Shown here one piece after another: positions 1-5,309 of a DNA stretch of 7,425 nucleotides. The stretch spans positions 1 to 7,425 of the forward strand of contig JASHRY010000221.1 in NCBI GenBank assembly GCA_030037105.1. The letters run 5' to 3'. The position numbers and the translations under genes were made by a program. Source of the DNA: Xanthobacteraceae bacterium (GTDB lineage Bacteria; Pseudomonadota; Alphaproteobacteria; Rhizobiales; Xanthobacteraceae). Within the stretch, counting starts at the first letter, position 1. Each line of letters opens with the position of its first letter. A model generated the notes under the pieces. That model was not told the origin of the DNA. It worked only from the letters and a program-made list of their open reading frames with translations, and made no database searches.

Positions 1-690
1 GCCGCCACCGCTGCCGCCACAGCCACCGCCGGAGCCGCCGCCGCTGCAGCCGCCACCGCTGCCGCCATAGCCGCCGCTGGAGCCGCTGCTGCCGGAGCCG
101 CTGCCGCTGGAGCCGCTGCCGCTGGAGCCGCTGCCGCTGGAGCCGCTGCTGCTGGAGCCGCTGCTGCTGGAGCCACTGCTGCTGGAGCCGCTGTCGCCCC
201 AACTGCTGGTGGAACTGCTGCCCGCGGCGCCGCAACTGCCGTTGCAATCCTCCTCCGCCGTCGCCGACACCGAAATCGACATCGACGGCGTGACCAAGGC
301 CATCAAAGTGGTCGACAAGTGTGCCGTCACGCTGACTCCGACGGTGGCGTAGTTGTTGCCATCCACCACGGTCGTGCCCGGCGTTACGGTGAAGCTCCCC
401 GAGCTGCCGGACGGCAGATTTTGAATGGTTGAGTTCATGTAGTTGGAGGCAACCGCCACCGCGGTCGAGCCGTCGGCCTCCTTGCTCGCATATTCGCTGG
501 CGCCAGCCAGCGCCGCCGCATCCACCGCGCCCTGCAGCGAGGTTCTGAACTGCACCGCGCGTGTGTAATCATAAGCCGCTCCTGCGCAAAAAATGAGCGG
601 CAGCAGAAACAGCACGAACATGATCGCAACGTTGCCGTGACGGTCGCGCAAGAATCGGCGAGTCAGAGGCATAATCGTGAACGGACGCAT
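1..690 (-). CDS. tadG: TadG-like Tad pilus assembly protein, N-terminal part, with Gly/Ser-repeat tail (runs off left edge)
   Basis: The first 230 codons are present with no stop before the window edge. A short basic N-terminus ending RRFLRDRHGN leads into one membrane segment at about residues 21-42 (VAIMFVLFLLPLIFCAGAAY), the layout of TadE/TadG-like N-terminal domains; the Glu of the pseudopilin EF motif is absent, as in TadG. Residues 50-146 form an extracytoplasmic region ending in beta-strand-like SMSISVSATAE. After a Cys pair (C149, C153) the chain becomes almost pure Gly/Ser with further Cys and one Tyr. TadG proteins often carry a C-terminal von Willebrand A domain; if one exists it lies outside the window. 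I chose ATG at 690 because GAGAAC sits 6 nt before it, resembling the site ahead of tadF; an in-frame ATG at 672 gives a protein six residues shorter. It follows tadF by 31 nt, so it is probably co-transcribed. The TadG name rests on domain layout and position. Confidence 0.75.
   Translation of the reverse strand, partial: MRPFTIMPLTRRFLRDRHGNVAIMFVLFLLPLIFCAGAAYDYTRAVQFRTSLQGAVDAAALAGASEYASKEADGSTAVAVASNYMNSTIQNLPSGSSGSFTVTPGTTVVDGNNYATVGVSVTAHLSTTLMALVTPSMSISVSATAEEDCNGSCGAAGSSSTSSWGDSGSSSSGSSSSGSSSSGSSGSGSSGSGSSGSGSGSSGSSGGYGGSGGGCSGGGSGGGCGGSGGG
82..186 (-). repeat. 15-bp in-frame tandem repeat (7 units) in tadG
   Basis: Seven head-to-tail 15-bp units start at 82, 97, 112, 127, 142, 157 and 172. 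The plus-strand core is GCCGCTGCCGCTGGA or GCCGCTGCTGCTGGA; the outermost units each differ slightly. Read on the minus strand each unit encodes SSGSG or SSSSG (residues 169-203 of the TadG-like protein). Units 2-4 are identical to each other, and so are units 5 and 6, which points to recent unit duplication. Because 15 is a multiple of three, copy-number changes alter tail length without shifting frame. Bases 1-81 continue as a more degenerate Gly/Ser/Cys-coding tract. Confidence 0.9.
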
Positions 691-721
691 CGGTTGGTTC
701 TCGGTTGCTGCAAGGGGTGCC

Positions 722-1252
722 CTACGACGGCGGAGGAACGGTTCCGTATCGCGGCCGCTGATACGACGTCTGCGCCATTTTGATCGTGGACGGGAACAGA
801 TACTTGATCGGCGACGTATATTGATAGGTCGCCTGGACGATGATCACGCTGTCGCTCTTGTCGGGAATAAGACTGGCAGCGAGAGAGGTGGCGTTGGAGA
901 TGCTCGTGGCGTCGCCGCAACTGGTATTCTGCCAATCGACCGACCCGCCCGAGCCGCTGCTGTTCGTCACGCTGACGATGGCAACCTGCAGCGGCGTTCC
1001 CGACAGCGGCGTCATCGACAATTGACCGGCCGTGCAGACGTTCGCGACTGACCATTCGGAAGAACTCTGCTGTTGCGCGACAATGTCGGCGACGGCCTCC
1101 GCGGCATTGCTGAGATACATGCTGGCCATCACCGCCAGCGTGGCCTCCACGGCGACAACCGACAGCACCAGCATCAGCGGCAGGACGATCGCGAATTCGA
1201 TGCCGGCCGTTCCGGCCAGGTCTTTGCCAAAGCGGAAAAGTCTGCGGATCAT
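722..1252 (-). CDS. tadF: TadF-like minor pseudopilin (TadE/F family)
   Basis: This 176-residue protein begins MIRRLFRFGKDLAG and continues TAGIEFAIVLPLMLVL. That fits a TadE-family pseudopilin: a basic leader, a likely prepilin-peptidase cleavage after G14, Glu at position +5 of the mature form (E19), then a hydrophobic segment to about residue 45. The rest is a small Ser/Thr-rich periplasmic domain with two cysteines (C73, C112) that could pair. Family role: TadE and TadF are minor pseudopilins processed by the Tad prepilin peptidase and needed for Flp pilus assembly. The start ATG overlaps the tadE stop by one base (TAATG), implying translational coupling; GAGAAC lies 8 nt upstream of the ATG. 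The same frame stays open far upstream inside tadE, but that extension lacks family character. TadE versus TadF naming follows gene order (second of the pair). Confidence 0.82.
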   Translation of the reverse strand: MIRRLFRFGKDLAGTAGIEFAIVLPLMLVLSVVAVEATLAVMASMYLSNAAEAVADIVAQQQSSSEWSVANVCTAGQLSMTPLSGTPLQVAIVSVTNSSGSGGSVDWQNTSCGDATSISNATSLAASLIPDKSDSVIIVQATYQYTSPIKYLFPSTIKMAQTSYQRPRYGTVPPPS

Positions 1253-1803
1253 TATTGGTAGTTCTCGTTCTGAAAAGCCACCGTCGACACCAACAGCAGC
1301 GTGCCTTTCGTGGCGATGTAGTTGCAGGCGACAGGAACGATGCAGGGGAACGGATAGCCGACCTGAACAAGAACATCGCTCCCCGGGCCGCCGGGCGAGA
1401 ACTGAGTGCTGGCCATCTTGCCGTTGCTGTTGGTCTGTACCGTTGCGTTTAGCGAAGAGAAGCAAGGTGAGGTGCAGGACTGCACGTTGTATTCAAGGTT
1501 CGAGCATGTGATCAGGACGCTGGCATCGCCGCACATCTTGTTGGTAAACACCGACTCGCCGGCGCCGGTCTGAACCTGTCCCGTCATAATGAGCCGCGCG
1601 GCGTCGCGGGTGGCGTAGTTAATGTTCGATTGCGTAAGCAGGATCAGGCCAAGCTCTACGGAGATGCAAAGCAGCAAGAGGAAGACAGGAGCAACGAGGG
1701 CGAACTCCACGGCATTGGCGCCGCTGCTGTGCCGGAGGAAACGCGCGAGCGGAAAGCCGCGCGCGAGTCGTTCTCTCCACCTCGATTTGGGTCGAACGGG
1801 CAT
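1252..1803 (-). CDS. tadE: TadE-like minor pseudopilin
   Basis: This 183-residue protein has a 28-residue basic leader, then GANAVEFALVAPVFLLLL: likely cleavage after G28, Glu +5 (E33) and a membrane helix to about residue 56. This is the TadE signature of a type IVb/c pseudopilin. The sequence INYATRDAARLIMTGQVQ after the helix is typical of the family in alphaproteobacteria. The periplasmic part has six cysteines (91, 100, 110, 114, 154, 160), enough for three disulfides. The start is well fixed: going upstream in frame there is no other ATG, GTG or TTG before a stop at 1870-1872, and no earlier-placed alternative exists inside the leader. No strong Shine-Dalgarno is visible; AAGAAA lies about 20 nt upstream. 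It is the first gene of the tadE-tadF-tadG group, so its promoter should lie in the adjacent non-coding region. Confidence 0.85.
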   Translation of the reverse strand: MPVRPKSRWRERLARGFPLARFLRHSSGANAVEFALVAPVFLLLLCISVELGLILLTQSNINYATRDAARLIMTGQVQTGAGESVFTNKMCGDASVLITCSNLEYNVQSCTSPCFSSLNATVQTNSNGKMASTQFSPGGPGSDVLVQVGYPFPCIVPVACNYIATKGTLLLVSTVAFQNENYQ

Positions 1804-1893
1804 ATCGCCAGCATATGTATAATTTCTTGCGATTCGCCTAAGTGCACGTCCTGTTTTTCGCCAATGATTTTACCAAGCGGTGATAACGCTCGT

Positions 1894-1921
1894 CGGCAAG
1901 TCGTCGCGGCGACAATTGCCG
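1894..1921. promoter_or_regulatory. Imperfect inverted repeat upstream of tadE
   Basis: CGGCAA (1894-1899) is complementary to TTGCCG (1916-1921), and inside it GTCGC (1903-1907) is complementary to GCGAC (1909-1913) around a single G at 1908; unpaired GTC and AA separate the two stems. It lies about 90-120 bp ahead of the tadE start. It could be an operator or only a chance hairpin; the sequence alone cannot decide. Confidence 0.4.
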
Positions 1922-2013
1922 CTCATCCCGCGCAATATGGTTGAATTCGACCCGTTGCTGAGGCCGCCAACGGAAATAAAAGGCGGACGCTTATCTTAAC
2001 ACGATCGCGACAC

Positions 2014-2031
2014 TTGACGACAGATCGTCAA
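2014..2031. promoter_or_regulatory. Perfect dyad TTGACGA-N4-TCGTCAA, operator-like
   Basis: Two perfect 7-bp arms (2014-2020 and 2025-2031) are separated by CAGA. The short spacer and 11-bp centre-to-centre arm spacing are what a dimeric helix-turn-helix regulator would bind on one DNA face. Each arm also reads TTGACG on its own strand, a good match to a sigma-70-type -35, but I see no matching -10 at 16-18 bp in either direction. It sits 211 bp from tadE and 415 bp from tadD. The regulator is unknown. Confidence 0.5.
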
Positions 2032-2175
2032 CGACAAAAGAAGCGCGCAGAATTCCCGCTCGCCGGCAGCGGATCATCGCAGCGATGTGAAGTCGTAGAA
2101 CACGCATCGCGGAGCGCACGCCGATAATCCAAAATCCAATCGCTCAACCCTTGGACGATCTCGCGCCGGAGAACA

Positions 2176-2199
2176 GCGCCGCAGGCCCCGCTGCGGCGC
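2176..2199. other. GC-rich perfect hairpin
   Basis: GCGCCGCAG (2176-2184) and CTGCGGCGC (2191-2199) form a perfect 9-bp stem around a 6-nt GCCCCG loop. There is no T-tract on either side in either direction, so it is not a standard intrinsic terminator. It could form a stable structure in a long leader transcript. Confidence 0.5.
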
Positions 2200-2259
2200 G
2201 GCGAACCGGGAGCGCAATTCGGTCACATTGAATGGGATCACGCTTAAGTTTCTTGGCGA

Positions 2260-2306
2260 CGCATGATCTTTTCGGAAAACCGACTCCCGCTTTTCCGGAT
2301 CATGCG
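2260..2306. repeat. Rhizobiales-type palindromic intergenic repeat (REP/RIME-like)
   Basis: The left arm GCATGATC-TTTT-CGGAAAA (2261-2279) and the right arm TTTTCCGGATCATGC (2291-2305) are complementary over 15 bp, apart from a four-T bulge in the left arm; C2260 and G2306 add one more pair. The loop is CCGACTCCCGC. I recognise the pattern, GCATGATC and TTTTCGGAAAACCG followed by TTTTCCGGATCATGC, as one that recurs between genes in Bradyrhizobium-like and other Hyphomicrobiales genomes; this is from memory, not a search. Such elements are short, non-coding and thought to spread by transposase helpers encoded elsewhere. An ATG inside the left arm opens a frame that joins the tadD frame, but it is part of the repeat and is not a credible start. 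Confidence 0.75.
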
Positions 2307-2351
2307 CCAATTGGCCGGACGGCGGCCCACGCACCGCCATGCCTGGCGCTG

Positions 2352-2376
2352 CGTTAACCGCCCATTAGGGTTAACG
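2352..2376. promoter_or_regulatory. Inverted repeat CGTTAACC-N9-GGTTAACG upstream of tadD
   Basis: Perfect 8-bp arms (2352-2359 and 2369-2376) flank a 9-nt spacer, ending 69 bp before the tadD start. Each arm contains TTAAC, the half-site core bound by the alphaproteobacterial response regulator CtrA. The canonical CtrA box is a direct TTAA-N7-TTAA, which this is not (two TTAA 13 bp apart, arms inverted), so CtrA control is only a suggestion. The position is suitable for an operator acting on tadD. Confidence 0.45.
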
Positions 2377-2445
2377 GTCTATGACCGATCAATCGCCGCG
2401 GCCTCGGCGCCGCGGCGTCATGGCAGCATTATTGCAGCGATCGCG

Positions 2446-3333
2446 ATGTCTTCGACCAGATCCCGTTGTGCACGGCTATTCGCCCCCGCCGCGCTCCTCG
2501 TTGCCGTCGCGGCGGCGACGGCGGGATGCCAGACGACCCAACCGACGCAACCGACGGGCTCACTGTCGCTGGTGCCGGCCGACCGCTCCGATGCCGACTG
2601 GCGGCGCGATGTTGCGCTCTACGGGCAGCAATATCGCGCCAATCCGGCGGACATCAACGTGGCGCTGCATTACGCGCAAGCGCTGCGCGCAACCGGGCGG
2701 CGCGCGCAGGCAGTGGCGGTCCTCGAGCGGGCCTCCATCCAGAGCCCGCACGACAAGGTCGTGCTCGGCGCCTACGGGCGCGCGCTGGCCGAGGCCGGCG
2801 ATTACGACCAGGCGCTCGACGTGCTCAGCCGCGCCCATTCGCCCGATCAGCCCGACTGGCGCATCCTGTCCGCGCAAGGCGCGGTCCTCGATCAGATGGG
2901 CCGGCATGCGGAGGCGCAGCGCTACTACCTGACGGCGCTCAAGATCGTTCCGAATGAGCCGTCGGTGCTTTCCAATCTCGGGCTCTCCTACGCGCTCTCG
3001 AAGGACCTCACGGACGCCGAGATGACGCTGCGTCGCGCCGCCGCGCAACGTCCGGTCGACCCGCGCGTGCGGCAGAATCTCGCGCTCGTCGTCGGCCTGC
3101 AAGGCCGGTTCGCGGAGGCCGAGAGCATCGCGCGCGCCGATCTGCCGCCGCGGGAGGCCGCCGCCAACGTCGCCTATCTGCGGCGTATGCTCGCGCGCCG
3201 CGGCGATGTTCATTTGTCCGCGCGTTCCCGCGGGGAGTCGCCGACGCGCGAATGCGCGACCGGCTGCCCCGACAAAGCGGCGAGCGCCGGCGTGGCACAA
3301 TCCTCGTCCGAATTTCCGCTGGCGCGGGAATGA
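2446..3333 (+). CDS. tadD: TPR lipoprotein, TadD-like Tad pilus assembly protein
   Basis: This 295-residue protein starts with a lipoprotein signal: basic MSSTRSRCAR, a hydrophobic stretch at 11-25, then T-A-G-C with C28 as the likely lipidated residue. Residues 70-232 hold about five tetratricopeptide repeats (near 70-101, 105-132, 138-170, 172-203, 206-232), with the usual G-Y/A, A and P spacings (for example NLGLSYALSKDLTDAEMTL). In Tad systems TadD is an outer-membrane lipoprotein that supports secretin and pilus assembly. ATG 2446 is chosen because it places the signal peptide at the N-terminus; the frame is open further upstream but only through a repeat. The ribosome site is weak. After NVAYLRRML the last 45 residues are hydrophilic, Arg/Ser-rich and non-TPR. 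The gene is on the strand opposite its neighbours, divergent from tadE and convergent with tadC. Confidence 0.8.
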   Translation: MSSTRSRCARLFAPAALLVAVAAATAGCQTTQPTQPTGSLSLVPADRSDADWRRDVALYGQQYRANPADINVALHYAQALRATGRRAQAVAVLERASIQSPHDKVVLGAYGRALAEAGDYDQALDVLSRAHSPDQPDWRILSAQGAVLDQMGRHAEAQRYYLTALKIVPNEPSVLSNLGLSYALSKDLTDAEMTLRRAAAQRPVDPRVRQNLALVVGLQGRFAEAESIARADLPPREAAANVAYLRRMLARRGDVHLSARSRGESPTRECATGCPDKAASAGVAQSSSEFPLARE

Positions 3334-3339
3334 AAACTC

Positions 3340-4311
3340 TCAGTGCAGCGCCATCACGCGGATGGCGGCCGGCCCGAGAATGACGATGAACAGCACCGGC
3401 AGGAAGAACAGGATCATCGGTACCGTAAGCTTCGGCGGCAGACCGGCGGCCCTCTTCTCGGCCTCGGCCATGCGCATGTCGCGATTCTCCTGCGCCATCA
3501 CCCGCATGGTCGTGCCGAGCGGCGTGCCATAGCGTTCCGCCTGCTGCAAGGCGATGCTCACCGCTTTCACGCCCTCGATCCCGGTGCGGTTGGCGAGGTT
3601 CTCGTAGGCTTGGCGGCGATCCGGCAAATAGGACAATTCCGCCATGGTGAGCGTGAGCTCCTCGGCGAGCGCGACCGACTGCGACCCGATCTCCTCACTG
3701 ACCTTGCGGAATGCCGCCTCGACCGACATGCCCGACTCGATGCAGATCAACAGCAAATCGAGCGCATCCGGAAACACCCGCTTGATCGACGTCTGCCGCC
3801 GCTGAATCCTGTTCTTGAGGAACAGGTTGGGACTCAACATGCCGAAATAAGCGGCGCCGATCGCAATTCCGATCTTGACCAACAGCGGCTGATTGAGGTG
3901 CAACACGACGAAGATGTAAAACAACGCAAGGGCCAGCATCACCACCGGCATGACCATGCGCAGGAACAGGTAGGTGACGTAGGGCGCCTGCCCGCGATAG
4001 CCCGCCTGAACGAGCATGGAGCGCGCTTGATCCTGGCCGACCCACCTGCTGAGATTGAAGTTTTCGACCACCGTCTTCATGTACGCTTTCGGCGATTGCC
4101 GCAGCGCGTTCCTGCTTTCCGCCGCCAACCGCTCGCGCTCGCGTTGGCGGATCTTCTCGCGCTCGAAGGCGACCTCCTTCATGCGTTTGGACAGTGCATC
4201 GCTTGCCAAAAACGGCATCGTCAGGGTGAGCACTGTCGCGCCGGCGGCAATCGCGGCGAACACCATGGTGAAAAATTTCGGATCGAGAAACTGGTCGATG
4301 AGGATGTCCAC
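3340..4311 (-). CDS. tadC: TadC, type II/IV secretion F-domain platform protein
   Basis: This is a 323-residue inner-membrane protein. It has an N-terminal membrane helix (about 13-36), a charged cytoplasmic stretch rich in R/E/K (41-75), two closely spaced helices (about 115-137 and 143-160), and a T2SSF domain at about 180-285, where FPDALDLLLICIESGMSVEAAF and the matching AERYGTPLGTTMRVMA are diagnostic. A C-terminal helix (about 298-320) follows. With TadB it forms the platform that couples the CpaF ATPase to pilin assembly. The start is GTG at 4311: GAGG (4318-4321, overlapping the tadB stop) lies 6 nt upstream and no ATG is nearby. The gap to tadB is 8 nt, so the two are coupled. It is the last gene of the leftward operon and ends 6 bp from the stop of convergent tadD. 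Confidence 0.92.
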   Translation of the reverse strand: MDILIDQFLDPKFFTMVFAAIAAGATVLTLTMPFLASDALSKRMKEVAFEREKIRQRERERLAAESRNALRQSPKAYMKTVVENFNLSRWVGQDQARSMLVQAGYRGQAPYVTYLFLRMVMPVVMLALALFYIFVVLHLNQPLLVKIGIAIGAAYFGMLSPNLFLKNRIQRRQTSIKRVFPDALDLLLICIESGMSVEAAFRKVSEEIGSQSVALAEELTLTMAELSYLPDRRQAYENLANRTGIEGVKAVSIALQQAERYGTPLGTTMRVMAQENRDMRMAEAEKRAAGLPPKLTVPMILFFLPVLFIVILGPAAIRVMALH

Positions 4312-4319
4312 GACGCGCC

Positions 4320-5291
4320 TCAGAAATCGAAATTAATCATCTTGCGCATCACCATCACGCCGATCAGCATCCAGACTGCGCAGCCGGCCAGCATCAAGCG
4401 GCCGACCGGCTCCGTCCACAACAGCTCGATGTATTTCGGGCTCGTTATGTAAACGAGGATCATCACCGCGATCGGCAGCGAGCCGATGATCAACGCCGAC
4501 GCCTTGGCCTCCTGCGACATGGCCTTGATCTTGGCCTTCATCTTCTTGCGGTCGCGCAGCACGCGCGAAAGATTGCCGAGTGCTTCGGAGAGATTGCCGC
4601 CGGCCCGCTGCTGGATGGAGACGACGATGCCGAAAAAGTTCGCTTCCGGCAGCGGCATGTGCTCGTAAAGCTTAAGGCAGGCGTCGCCGATCGGTATGCC
4701 GATCGTCTGCGTCTCGATGATCGCGCGGAATTCGCTGCGCACGGGCTCCGTGGATTCGGCGGCGATAAGCTTCAAACTGTCGATCAGCGGCAGGCCGGCC
4801 TTGATGCCGCGGACGATGACGTCGACGGAGTCGGGAAAGGTGTTGATAAACCGCGCTTCTCGTCGTTTCTTGAGGAACGTCAGCAGCCACAGCGGACAGC
4901 CGCAGCCGGCGGCAAAGCCGATCCCAAGCGCCGGCAGCAAACCCGCGCCGGTCGGCAGCGCGAGCAGGAAGGCGACGATGCCGAATGTCGCCGCGATCAA
5001 CATGAATTGGCGTTTCGACCAACTGAGCCCGGCCTGCGAGATGCGTACCGCGAGCGATACGCGCTTGGCTTTCTTATGCCGCTGTTCGATTTCCTTGAGC
5101 GTGTCTTCGAGTTGTTCCCGCCGCGATCTAAGCCCCGAACGCGCCAGGCGCGCTGTCGGCGACCTTAATTGCGCAACGCTCGCCATGCGTCGCTCCGCCA
5201 GCCGCTCGCCGGACAGGACAGGATAAAGAAACACCCACGCAATCCCGCCGATCGCGATCGCCACCAAAGCAAAAAGGACGTAGACGTGCAT
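4320..5291 (-). CDS. tadB: TadB, type II/IV secretion F-domain platform protein
   Basis: This is a 323-residue inner-membrane protein. An N-terminal helix (about 4-25) is followed by a basic cytoplasmic linker (30-90) with a short coiled-coil-like stretch (REQLEDTLKEIEQRHKKAK), two helices (about 96-112 and 117-139), the T2SSF domain (about 153-262) and two C-terminal helices (about 265-283 and 298-316). FPDSVDVIVRGIKAGLPLIDSL and QQRAGGNLSEALGNLSRVLRDR are characteristic of TadB. It partners TadC as the platform of the Flp pilus machine. ATG 5291 is preceded by AAGGA with a 10-nt spacer. It begins 18 nt after the cpaF stop, so the two are in one transcript. Length and domain order are normal for the family. 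Confidence 0.93.
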   Translation of the reverse strand: MHVYVLFALVAIAIGGIAWVFLYPVLSGERLAERRMASVAQLRSPTARLARSGLRSRREQLEDTLKEIEQRHKKAKRVSLAVRISQAGLSWSKRQFMLIAATFGIVAFLLALPTGAGLLPALGIGFAAGCGCPLWLLTFLKKRREARFINTFPDSVDVIVRGIKAGLPLIDSLKLIAAESTEPVRSEFRAIIETQTIGIPIGDACLKLYEHMPLPEANFFGIVVSIQQRAGGNLSEALGNLSRVLRDRKKMKAKIKAMSQEAKASALIIGSLPIAVMILVYITSPKYIELLWTEPVGRLMLAGCAVWMLIGVMVMRKMINFDF

Positions 5292-5309
5292 GGCAGCTTC
5301 GTCCTTCGA

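Larger units (their letters stand above)
1804..2445. promoter_or_regulatory. 642-bp divergent non-coding region between tadE and tadD
   Basis: No convincing gene was found on either strand: the open frames here are short, Arg/Pro/Ser-rich and lack family features, and I saw no Flp-pilin-like peptide. Base composition is less GC-rich than in the genes, with AT-rich patches at 1813-1827 and 1967-2000. The region must serve tadE (leftward) and tadD (rightward), which start at its two ends. It holds five inverted repeats, listed separately at 1894-1921, 2014-2031, 2176-2199, 2260-2306 and 2352-2376. A minus-strand TTATAC (1817-1822) resembles a -10 element, but it would leave only about 7 nt of leader before the tadE ATG and no good -35 accompanies it, so I do not call a promoter there. 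Confidence 0.7.

Noticed and set aside
1..200. Possible CRISPR-like or noncoding repeat array at the left edge
   Set aside because: The repeats are contiguous 15-bp units without spacers and stay exactly in the frame of the TadG-like gene, so they are a coding minisatellite.
722..1465. A longer 247-residue form of TadF starting upstream of 1252
   Set aside because: The extra 71 residues overlap tadE and lack family features; the ATG at 1252 gives a normal pseudopilin leader with Glu +5 and a TAATG overlap with tadE.
1817..1850. A tadE promoter with -10 TTATAC at 1817-1822
   Set aside because: No acceptable -35 lies 16-18 bp upstream, and the leader would be only about 7 nt; too weak to list as a promoter.
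2074..2340. An 88-residue minus-strand open frame in the tadE-tadD gap
   Set aside because: It is Arg/Ser/Pro-rich, spans the GC hairpin and the palindromic repeat, and shows no recognisable domain or good ribosome site; it looks like chance coding potential in GC-rich DNA.
2263..2445. A 61-residue N-terminal extension of TadD starting at ATG 2263
   Set aside because: The ATG lies within the palindromic repeat, the encoded stretch is Arg/Pro-rich with no signal, and it would bury a clear lipoprotein signal peptide that begins at 2446.
3343..4452. A 369-residue plus-strand open frame antisense to tadC
   Set aside because: It is a shadow of tadC: very rich in His, Arg, Gln and Asp, with no domain, and it overlaps a clear F-domain membrane protein.
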